Source: Bacillota bacterium (GTDB lineage Bacteria; Bacillota; DSM-12270; Thermacetogeniales; Thermacetogeniaceae). From it: a stretch of DNA of 7,319 bases. A program made the position numbers and the translations under genes. The notes beneath the pieces were generated by a model. That model was not told where the DNA came from, ran no database searches, and worked only from the letters and a program-made list of their open reading frames with translations. How positions within the stretch are numbered: the first letter of the stretch is position 1; each line of letters starts with the position of its first letter. Location: the NCBI GenBank assembly GCA_030627585.1, contig DAOURU010000049.1:1-7319 (forward strand), read 5' to 3'. Positions 1-5,685 of the stretch are shown in pieces.

Positions 1-360
1 CTTCCTCATGTAAAGGTCCAGTACCACTGCTGTGGTTCTGTGTTTGACTTGATACCAGATTTCATCGACTGTGGTTTCGATATCATTAATCCGCTTCAGC
101 CCCTTGCCAACAAGATGGAGTCATGGCGGCTAAAGAAAGAATACGGGGACCGGATCTGCCTGCACGGCGGGATTGACATCCAGCGCCTGGTAAGCTTCGG
201 CACTCCCGCGGAAATTAAAAAAAGAGTCAAAGAAACGCTCGCGATCTTTGAAGGCAGCCGCTATATCCTTGCCGCATCTCACAATATCGAACCGGAAACC
301 CCGCCGGAGAACATTGTTGCAGTTTTCGATGCTGCGATGGAGTATGCCCGGGGAGAGTAA
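1..360 (+). CDS. UroD/MtaA-family corrinoid methyltransferase, C-terminal part (5' end outside window)
   Basis: This is the C-terminal 119 residues of a uroporphyrinogen-decarboxylase-fold protein of the MtaA/methyltransferase I type. The frame is open from base 1, so the gene starts upstream; the GTG at 40 is internal. Visible family motifs are H-C-C-G at fragment residues 9-12 (the H-x-C zinc motif of MtaA-like enzymes), a GFDIINPLQ stretch, a YGDRI..HGGIDIQ strand-turn, and SHNIEPETPPENI near the end. MtaA has its third zinc ligand, a Cys, near this last motif; here the local sequence is Ser-His-Asn, so that ligand may differ. UroD-family enzymes beside AcsE-like and RACo genes include the methyltransferase I of anaerobic O-demethylases. 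The gene is therefore more likely a substrate:corrinoid methyltransferase than a heme enzyme. The substrate cannot be read from this fragment. A 69-bp gap separates it from the DUF1638 gene. Confidence 0.85.
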   Translation, partial: LPHVKVQYHCCGSVFDLIPDFIDCGFDIINPLQPLANKMESWRLKKEYGDRICLHGGIDIQRLVSFGTPAEIKKRVKETLAIFEGSRYILAASHNIEPETPPENIVAVFDAAMEYARGE

Positions 361-371
361 AAGAGTTACAC

Positions 372-393
372 GGGGCCGGGTCATACCGGCCCC
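372..393 (+). other. strong GC hairpin in the intergenic region
   Basis: GGGGCCGG (372-379) and CCGGCCCC (386-393) form a perfect 8-bp stem with a 6-base loop. The hairpin starts 12 bases after the stop codon of the UroD-family gene. The bases after it are TCAAAAATTT, not a T-tract, so it is not a standard intrinsic terminator. It may be an mRNA-processing or 3'-end-stabilising element that sets different expression of the upstream methyltransferase and the downstream genes. The structure is seen; the role is inferred. Confidence 0.5.
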
Positions 394-415
394 TCAAAAA
401 TTTCCGGGGGATTTT

Positions 416-423
416 AAGGGGGG
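416..423 (+). promoter_or_regulatory. ribosome binding site deciding the DUF1638 start
   Basis: AAGGGGGG lies 6 bases before the ATG at 430. A TTG at 427 directly before that ATG is in frame but would leave only 3 bases of spacing. ATG 430 is therefore preferred. Confidence 0.6.
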
Positions 424-429
424 TATTTG

Positions 430-1125
430 ATGGAACAAAAAAATGCGGTGCTGCTTATTTGTGAGACCCTGGCTCCGGAAATCGAAGATAAAGTGCCTCC
501 TAACGTAGAAGCCAAGGTAATCGAGTTCGGTCTTCATCTTTTTCCTAAAGAGCTTAATAGAAAACTCCGGGACATCTTAGGCGCGCTGGACCGCGAAGGG
601 AAGCGGGATTTAATCCTGCTCGGGTACGGCCTGTGTTCCGAGGGCGTGGTCGGTTTAAAATCGGAAAAAAGCAGAATTGTGATGCCGAAGACCGATGACT
701 GTATCGCCTTATTTTTGGGCTCCACCGAGGTGTACAAAAAGGAGTTAACTAAGGACCCGGGCACCTATTACTTAACGAAAGGCTGGATAGAGCACGGGGA
801 GGATCCTTTATCAATTTTTACGCGCCAGCACCAGTGGACAAGAAAATATGATGACCGGACCGCCCAGTGGGTGGCACGTGAAATTATGAAAAATTATACG
901 AGAATTGCCCTGATCGACACCGGGACTTACGAATTGAGTCCTTATGTAGCCTACGCCAAAAAGGTTGCAGAGACATTTGAATTAAGGTTCGAAATTATCC
1001 CCGGCTCTCTGTTTATGTTGGAGAAACTTTTCCACGGGCCCTGGGACGAGAATTATCTTGTCCTGGAGCCGGGTGAGGAAATTACTAAAGAAATGTTTTT
1101 ACCCAATATTAAAACCGGAATTTAA
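430..1125 (+). CDS. DUF1638 family protein
   Basis: This 231-residue soluble protein is recognisable as DUF1638. It has an N-terminal strand leading into CETL (Cys11), a central LLGYGLCSEGVVGL motif (residues 63-76), PKTDDCIALFLGS (86-98) and a GTYYLTKGW block (111-119). No signal peptide or membrane segment is apparent. The biochemical function of the family is not established to my knowledge. Three cysteines in the conserved blocks (11, 69, 91) could bind a metal or cofactor, which is inference. Its place between a UroD-family methyltransferase and an AcsE-like methyltransferase suggests an accessory part in corrinoid methyl transfer, such as cofactor handling, methyl-group shuttling or protein maturation. 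The start is ATG 430, supported by the strong RBS at 416-423. The gap to the next gene is 30 bp, consistent with co-transcription. Confidence 0.85.
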   Translation: MEQKNAVLLICETLAPEIEDKVPPNVEAKVIEFGLHLFPKELNRKLRDILGALDREGKRDLILLGYGLCSEGVVGLKSEKSRIVMPKTDDCIALFLGSTEVYKKELTKDPGTYYLTKGWIEHGEDPLSIFTRQHQWTRKYDDRTAQWVAREIMKNYTRIALIDTGTYELSPYVAYAKKVAETFELRFEIIPGSLFMLEKLFHGPWDENYLVLEPGEEITKEMFLPNIKTGI

Positions 1126-1140
1126 TGAACTTTAATACCT

Positions 1141-1145
1141 GGAGG
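1141..1145 (+). promoter_or_regulatory. ribosome binding site for the methyltransferase gene
   Basis: GGAGG lies 10 bases before the TTG start at 1156. It is also 3 bases before an out-of-frame ATG at 1149, which is too close for efficient use. The weak TTG start and long spacing suggest modest translation or coupling from the DUF1638 gene that ends at 1125. Confidence 0.5.
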
Positions 1146-1155
1146 TTGATGGTCG

Positions 1156-1950
1156 TTGCTGATTATCGGAGAAAAACTGAACAGTACAATTTCGCGGGTA
1201 CGGGAGGCCATTAAGAGCAAGGATAAAAACTTTATTCAGGGACTGGCCCGCCGGCAGGTGGAAGCAGGTGCCGAAATGCTTGATGTAAACACAGCGATGG
1301 GCGTCGAAAACGAGCCCGCCGACATGGAGTGGCTGGTACGCGCCGTTCAGGAAGTGGTTGACGTACCCCTGTGCATTGACAGCACAAACCCGGAGGCAAT
1401 TAAGAGAGCGCTCCAGGCTCATAGGGGAAAGGCAATGGTTAACTCGATCTCGCTGGAAAAACAGCGGCTGGAAGGAATCCTCCCCCTGGCTCTCGAATAC
1501 GGCTGTTCTGTAGTTGCCCTGACGATGGACGAAAAGGGGATCCCCGATTCGTCTGCAGAACGGGTCGGCATCGCCGAACGCCTGATGGAAATTGCCGAAA
1601 AGACGAACCTGAACCGGGAAGACGTTTACTTTGATCCTTTAGTCCTTCCACTCGCCGTGAACGATAGAAACGCAGTTACATTTTTCGAAAGCCTTGCGGA
1701 AATTAAGCAACGCTTGAAAGCACGCACAATTTCCGGCCTCAGCAATGTCTCCCATTCTTTACCGAAAAGAAGGCTGATCAACCGCTACTTTTTGACGATT
1801 TGCATGAGTTTGGGTATGGATGCCGCGATTCTGGATCCGCTGGATCAACAACTCATGACCGCTGTAATGGCCACAAACCTGCTCTTAAACAGGGACCCCA
1901 TGTGCCGGAAATACCTGAAGGCTTACCGTGCAGGATCTCTAGTGGAATAG
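1156..1950 (+). CDS. methyltetrahydrofolate:corrinoid methyltransferase (AcsE/MtvA/MtgA-like)
   Basis: This 264-residue protein has the pterin-binding TIM-barrel fold and is close to the length of acetogen MeTr (AcsE, about 262 residues). Residues matching the methyltetrahydrofolate site of AcsE are present: Asp75 in CIDSTN, Asn96 in MVNSIS, Asp160 in YFDPLV, and Asn197 in GLSNVSHSLPKR (the AcsE Asn199 position). It should transfer a methyl group between a Co(I)/methyl-Co(III) corrinoid protein and tetrahydrofolate in the cytoplasm. With a UroD-type enzyme upstream, the natural reading is methyltransferase II: methylcorrinoid to THF, feeding the Wood-Ljungdahl pathway. The start is TTG 1156, since an in-frame stop at 1147-1149 excludes anything earlier and the protein then begins MLIIGEKLN as relatives do. 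GGAGG at 1141-1145 is 10 bases upstream, slightly far. Tandem TAG stops end the gene. It could instead be the carbonyl-branch AcsE, but no CFeSP or CODH/ACS gene is adjacent here. Confidence 0.93.
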   Translation: MLIIGEKLNSTISRVREAIKSKDKNFIQGLARRQVEAGAEMLDVNTAMGVENEPADMEWLVRAVQEVVDVPLCIDSTNPEAIKRALQAHRGKAMVNSISLEKQRLEGILPLALEYGCSVVALTMDEKGIPDSSAERVGIAERLMEIAEKTNLNREDVYFDPLVLPLAVNDRNAVTFFESLAEIKQRLKARTISGLSNVSHSLPKRRLINRYFLTICMSLGMDAAILDPLDQQLMTAVMATNLLLNRDPMCRKYLKAYRAGSLVE

Positions 1951-1984
1951 TAGAATAATGAAGTAACAGCAATTGTCCTTGTTG

Positions 1985-1991
1985 AAGGAGG
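1985..1991 (+). promoter_or_regulatory. near-perfect Shine-Dalgarno for the RACo gene
   Basis: AAGGAGG lies 7 bases before GTG 1999, an ideal spacing, and fixes this GTG as the start. It is the best ribosome binding site in the window. The rest of the 48-bp gap (1951-1998) shows no convincing promoter. Confidence 0.75.
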
Positions 1992-1998
1992 CTTTCTT

Positions 1999-3852
1999 GT
2001 GAAACGCTTCAAGGTTACATTTCAACCAGCAAACGAGAAAATGTACGTGCCGGAGGGAACCACAATCAAAGACGCCCTCACTGCCGCGGGGCTCGACTTT
2101 GACTTTCCCTGCGGCGGAAGAGGAAAATGCGGCAAGTGCCGCGTGAGAGTTCTGAACGGAGCCGGTTTGCCCACCAGCGCCGAAAGGAAGCACCTGGAAG
2201 AAAAGGAAATCGAACAGGGCAACCGCCTCGCCTGCATGACCAAAATCCACGGCGATTTGACCGTTCAGCTCCCCTTTAAAAAAAGGCCGGAGGCAAAAAT
2301 CCTCCAGATCGCTCCTGAAAAGGACGTGCAACTGCGCCCCCGGATCCGCAAGGTTTACGCGGAAGCAGAACCCCCTTCGCTCGACGACCAGCGCCCCGAC
2401 TGGGAGCGTTTAAAGGCGAGCGCCGGGTTGGACGGCCTCCGCGCGCCCCTCCCCCTGCTCCGCAAACTCCCCCAGCTCGCACGCGAAACCAAATACCACT
2501 TAACCCTGGTATTGGAGAAGGAAGAGGTCCTGGGCCTCGAAAAATTCGACACTCGGGACAAAATGCTGGGGATGGCTTTTGATATCGGGACAACCACAGT
2601 CGTGGGTTATCTCATGGATCTCCGGACCGGAAAGGATTTAAACGTGGCGTCAATGCTTAATCCCCAAGCGGCATACGGCGCAGATGTCATCTCGCGCATC
2701 ACCTTTATCAGCCAGGAAGAAGCCGGCCTCGAAAAACTTCACGGGTCGATTCTGGCGGCAGTAAATGAACTCATCGGCCAGGCCGCGGAAAAGGCGGGCG
2801 TGGCGCGGGAAGACATTTATGCTTTAACCGTGGCCGGGAATACGTGTATGCATCATCTTTTTCTGGGAATTAATCCAAGAAACCTCGCCCTCTGTCCGTA
2901 CACACCAGCTACAAAAGAACCTTTGGCTTTAAACGGAAGGGAATTGGGAATCGAAATTAATGAAGCAGGAAGGATTTACACACTTCCCAATATTGCCGGA
3001 TTTGTAGGCGCGGATACAGTTGCCGTGATTCTTGCTACAGATTTGGACCGGAGCAGCGACATCAAGCTTGCAGTTGACATTGGGACCAATGGGGAAATTG
3101 TCCTCGGCAACAGCGAAAGGCTGCTTGCCTGTTCTGCCGCAGCAGGCCCCGCTTTTGAGGGCGCTCAAATCTACTGCGGCATGAGAGGCGCGGAAGGAGC
3201 GATTGACCACGTCAGATTCGGGGAAGAGCTGGAATTTTCCGTAATCGGAGAGGGGAAACCCAAAGGAATCTGCGGCTCTGGACTTATTGACGCAGTAGCC
3301 GGGCTGCTCGAACAGGGAATCATCGACAAGAGAGGAAAAATCCGCTCCCCTCACGAAATCGGTTCCCTAAAAGGGAAATTCGAAAACAACATCGTCCAGC
3401 ATGAGGGCGCCAACGCCTTTTTGCTGGTCGATGAGTCCCAAACAGCCCACGGAAGGCCGATCCTCATTACCCAGCGCGACATCCGGGAACTCCAGTTAGC
3501 AAAAGGCGCAATTGCTACCGGAATTCAGGTGCTGATGGAAAAGCAGGGGATCGAAACGGCTGAGATCACAGAGGTCCTCCTGGCAGGTGCCTTCGGAAAC
3601 TACCTTAATCCGCGGAGTGCCTGCGCGATCGGGCTGCTTCCCCCGGCGCTGGTAGAAAAAGTGAAAGGGGTGGGCAACGCAGCCGGAACAGGAGCTAAGG
3701 CGGCACTCCTCTCGCTCGGGGAATATCAACGTGCAGCACTGATCTCTGAATCCGTAGAATATGTGGAGCTTTCCGCTTATCCCGCTTTTAACTCCCTCTT
3801 TGCCAGTTCCCTGACCTTTCCGGAGCCTTTAATTCCGGAGCCTTCATCTTGA
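1999..3852 (+). CDS. corrinoid reductive activase (RACo/RamQ-like, [2Fe-2S] plus ASKHA ATPase)
   Basis: This 617-residue protein matches the RACo family in length and domain order. An N-terminal plant-type ferredoxin domain (residues 1-95) carries the [2Fe-2S] ligands Cys38, Cys44, Cys47 (C-x5-C-x2-C) and Cys79. A linker and middle region (about 100-187) follows. The C-terminal ASKHA-type domain (about 188-595) has nucleotide-binding signatures FDIGTTTVVG (194-203), LAVDIGTNGEIVL (358-370), GICGSGLIDA (423-432) and VLLAGAFGNYLNP (526-538). Family members use ATP to drive electron transfer onto Co(II) corrinoid, returning inactivated protein to Co(I). Here the client is probably the corrinoid protein served by the two methyltransferases, and possibly the corrinoid domain of the kinase encoded next. 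The extreme C-terminus carries a duplicated Pro-Glu-Pro tail from a 15-bp tandem repeat. Its stop codon overlaps an alternative TTG start of the kinase gene. Confidence 0.95.
   Translation: MKRFKVTFQPANEKMYVPEGTTIKDALTAAGLDFDFPCGGRGKCGKCRVRVLNGAGLPTSAERKHLEEKEIEQGNRLACMTKIHGDLTVQLPFKKRPEAKILQIAPEKDVQLRPRIRKVYAEAEPPSLDDQRPDWERLKASAGLDGLRAPLPLLRKLPQLARETKYHLTLVLEKEEVLGLEKFDTRDKMLGMAFDIGTTTVVGYLMDLRTGKDLNVASMLNPQAAYGADVISRITFISQEEAGLEKLHGSILAAVNELIGQAAEKAGVAREDIYALTVAGNTCMHHLFLGINPRNLALCPYTPATKEPLALNGRELGIEINEAGRIYTLPNIAGFVGADTVAVILATDLDRSSDIKLAVDIGTNGEIVLGNSERLLACSAAAGPAFEGAQIYCGMRGAEGAIDHVRFGEELEFSVIGEGKPKGICGSGLIDAVAGLLEQGIIDKRGKIRSPHEIGSLKGKFENNIVQHEGANAFLLVDESQTAHGRPILITQRDIRELQLAKGAIATGIQVLMEKQGIETAEITEVLLAGAFGNYLNPRSACAIGLLPPALVEKVKGVGNAAGTGAKAALLSLGEYQRAALISESVEYVELSAYPAFNSLFASSLTFPEPLIPEPSS
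3820..3849 (+). repeat. 15-bp imperfect tandem duplication at the RACo 3' end
   Basis: CCGGAGCCTTTAATT (3820-3834) is followed directly by CCGGAGCCTTCATCT (3835-3849); 12 of 15 bases match, including the first 10. In the RACo frame both copies encode Pro-Glu-Pro. The second copy puts a GGAG (3837-3840) 8 bases before the overlapping TTG at 3849, which could serve as an alternative kinase start. Confidence 0.6.
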
Positions 3853-3858
3853 AAAAGT

Positions 3859-3864
3859 GGGGAG
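3859..3864 (+). promoter_or_regulatory. ribosome binding site favouring ATG 3870 for the kinase
   Basis: GGGGAG lies 5 bases before ATG 3870. The competing in-frame TTG at 3849 overlaps the RACo stop as TTGA and has its own GGAG at 3837-3840. ATG with the longer purine-rich site is preferred; the TTG start would add seven residues. Confidence 0.55.
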
Positions 3865-3869
3865 AAAAT

Positions 3870-5660
3870 ATGAGAAGCAGCCCGGCATCAAGCAAAGACT
3901 TATTCAACGAAATCATTAATGCAGTTATTGCGGGGGATTCTTTGAAGGTAAAACAACTGGTAGAGCAGGCATTAGAGAAAGATATTAAACCCGAGGTAAT
4001 TATCAAAGAAGGCTTGATACTCGGTATGGAAACGGTTAGCGCAAAGTTTCAAAGCTGTGAATTCTATGTTGCTGACGTAATCGTCGCCGCGAATGCAATG
4101 CAAACCGGAGTCCGGGTTTTAAAAGAAAAATGCCGGGAAGAAAAAGCGTTCGAGACGCAGGGGCGTGTTGTTATAGGTACCGTAGAGGGAGATATTCACG
4201 ACTTAGGCAAAAACATCGTTGCATTTACGCTCGAAGGAGCAGGATATGAAGTCATCGATCTGGGTGTAAACGTCTCCCCGGCCCAGTTTGTCGAGGCGGT
4301 CACAAGATTTGGCCCTGACCTTGTCTGCATTTCGGCACTGCTTACGGTGACAATGTTGAATATAAAGGATGTCATCGAAGCAATAAAAGAGGCCGGGTTA
4401 CGGGAGAGGGTAAAAATTATCATCGGCGGAGCGCCTGTCACCCAGAGCTTTGCAAATAAGATAGGAGCGGATGCCTACGTAAAATACGGCACAAACGTAG
4501 TGCAAAAAGTCAGGGAACTTTTAAAGGAAGAAAAGCAAAAAGAGCCTCGTATTCGTTTTTCTTTAATCTTAAACAGAAAACACCAGGAAATTTTCCAAAA
4601 GCTCTTTGATATTAAACCAGCCTTCATTGACGAAAGCGGCAGGGTGATTTTGCAAGGAGAAGAGTTTCCCGTGGCATGTCGCGAATGCCGGGACTGGTAC
4701 CAGGAAAATGGTTCTGAAGATGAAAATACAAAACTTCGCTCGTGTTCCGGGGGTTTAGCGGTAATTGAGGCGCCAGTGGAAGTTGATACCAGAAAAATAG
4801 GCAGGATTACCTGCGGCCCCTTTAGGAAGAGAACTGGGCTCACAAAAAGTTGCACTCCACAGGTAAGAGAGCTATCTCACCATGAGCTTGAGAAGGTTCT
4901 GGTCACCGTGGAGGCGGTTGCTGAGCAGATGGCGAGCAAAGCGAGGGAGTACCTTCTTGAAGCCCAAATTGAAGAACAAAGAAAAACCATTATCCGCGCT
5001 TTAAAATTTCAAGAAGAACTGAAAAATTCCTTAAATGAAGCCAACTACCGGTCGCTGCAGTCCCAGGTCAACCCCCACTTTCTGTTTAACAGCCTGAACA
5101 GCCTGGCCCGGCTCGCAATGCTGGAAGAGGCCGAACAAACCGAGAAATTTGCCTACGCTCTATCAAGGGCGCTTCGCTACATCCTCCGGAATATTAAAGG
5201 CACGGTCAAAATTGCCGAAGAAATCCAGATTCTCCGGGATTATCTCTTCATCCAGCAGGTGCGGTTCTCCGACCGGATCAGCGTTAACCTGGAAATCGAC
5301 GACAGCATCAGCGAGGGAAGGGTTCCCTGCCTGGTCCTGCAGCCGCTCGTAGAAAACGCCATCATCCACGGCCTGGAACCCCTCGAGGAAAAGGGAAAGC
5401 TTGAGATCTCCGGGAAAAGAGAGGGACAAACCGTTTTCTTTGAGATAAGAGACAACGGCGTCGGCATCCCCCCGCAGAAACTGAGAGAAATCTCGCAATT
5501 AAACATAAATAGCTCCGGCCGGGGGCACGCGACGGGCTTAGGTCTTGTTCACGTACACCAGAGGCTTCAGCATTATTTTGGTTCTAACTACGGCCTTGAG
5601 ATCCAAAGCCGGGAGGGCAAGGGCACATCAGTGAGAATATGCCTCCCCTACATCTGCTAG
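3870..5660 (+). CDS. corrinoid-binding / PocR / LytS-type histidine kinase fusion
   Basis: This 596-residue protein has no membrane segment or signal peptide, so it is a cytoplasmic sensor kinase. Residues 9-90 form a helical cap like that of MtaC/methionine-synthase-type corrinoid proteins. Residues 98-217 are a B12-binding Rossmann domain with the full signature: DIHDLG (108-113, axial-ligand His110), 41 residues to SAL (155-157), 28 residues to GG (186-187). Residues 226-340 resemble PocR, a domain predicted to sense small hydrocarbon derivatives, with Cys270, Cys273, Cys292, Cys315 and Cys328. A predicted coiled coil (about 340-395) leads to the LytS/YesM-type dimerisation motif QVNPHFLFNSLN with phospho-acceptor His403. 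The ATPase domain has an N-box (VENAIIHG, Asn496), a G1 box DNGVGI (from 528) and a G2 region GRGHATGLGL (550-559), so it looks catalytically intact. The partner is the response regulator 25 bp downstream. The corrinoid module looks complete; whether it senses or also carries methyl groups is unknown. Confidence 0.93.
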   Translation: MRSSPASSKDLFNEIINAVIAGDSLKVKQLVEQALEKDIKPEVIIKEGLILGMETVSAKFQSCEFYVADVIVAANAMQTGVRVLKEKCREEKAFETQGRVVIGTVEGDIHDLGKNIVAFTLEGAGYEVIDLGVNVSPAQFVEAVTRFGPDLVCISALLTVTMLNIKDVIEAIKEAGLRERVKIIIGGAPVTQSFANKIGADAYVKYGTNVVQKVRELLKEEKQKEPRIRFSLILNRKHQEIFQKLFDIKPAFIDESGRVILQGEEFPVACRECRDWYQENGSEDENTKLRSCSGGLAVIEAPVEVDTRKIGRITCGPFRKRTGLTKSCTPQVRELSHHELEKVLVTVEAVAEQMASKAREYLLEAQIEEQRKTIIRALKFQEELKNSLNEANYRSLQSQVNPHFLFNSLNSLARLAMLEEAEQTEKFAYALSRALRYILRNIKGTVKIAEEIQILRDYLFIQQVRFSDRISVNLEIDDSISEGRVPCLVLQPLVENAIIHGLEPLEEKGKLEISGKREGQTVFFEIRDNGVGIPPQKLREISQLNINSSGRGHATGLGLVHVHQRLQHYFGSNYGLEIQSREGKGTSVRICLPYIC

Positions 5661-5668
5661 GCGTCTAC

Positions 5669-5676
5669 GGGAGGGG
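5669..5676 (+). promoter_or_regulatory. ribosome binding site deciding the response regulator start
   Basis: GGGAGGGG directly abuts GTG 5677, which leaves no spacer for that codon. It is 9 bases before TTG 5686. TTG 5686 also gives the usual family start, MYSVMLVDDE, so it is preferred; the GTG start would add three residues. Confidence 0.6.
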
Positions 5677-5685
5677 GTGTTCGAT

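Noticed and set aside
1..360. True uroporphyrinogen decarboxylase of heme synthesis
   Set aside because: The H-C-C-G zinc-type motif and the corrinoid methyltransferase/activase context fit the methyltransferase branch; no tetrapyrrole genes are present.
372..404. Intrinsic terminator after the UroD-family gene
   Set aside because: The stem is strong, but the bases after it (TCAAAAATTT) do not form a T-tract on either strand, so it is listed only as a hairpin.
1149..1214. Short out-of-frame ATG frame (21 codons) at the start of the AcsE-like gene
   Set aside because: It is only 3 bases from GGAGG, overlaps the real gene in another frame, and encodes nothing recognisable. Translation from TTG 1156 gives the conserved N-terminus.
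1156..1950. Dihydropteroate synthase
   Set aside because: It shares the pterin-binding fold, but the length, GLSNVS motif and the AcsE-matching Asp75/Asn96/Asp160 pattern, plus the RACo neighbour, point to a methyltransferase.
1939..2331. 130-codon open frame on the - strand across the gap before RACo
   Set aside because: It is antisense to the RACo ferredoxin domain and to the strong AAGGAGG site. It has no recognisable family and no good ribosome binding site was noticed.
2929..3354. 141-codon open frame on the - strand
   Set aside because: It lies wholly inside the RACo ASKHA domain, whose motifs are all in the + frame. Its translation shows no recognisable domain, so it is a coding shadow.
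3870..5660. CarH-like B12 photoreceptor
   Set aside because: The corrinoid module lies next to methyl-transfer genes in a probable anaerobe, and the output is a kinase rather than a MerR-type DNA-binding domain. Light sensing cannot be excluded but has no support here.
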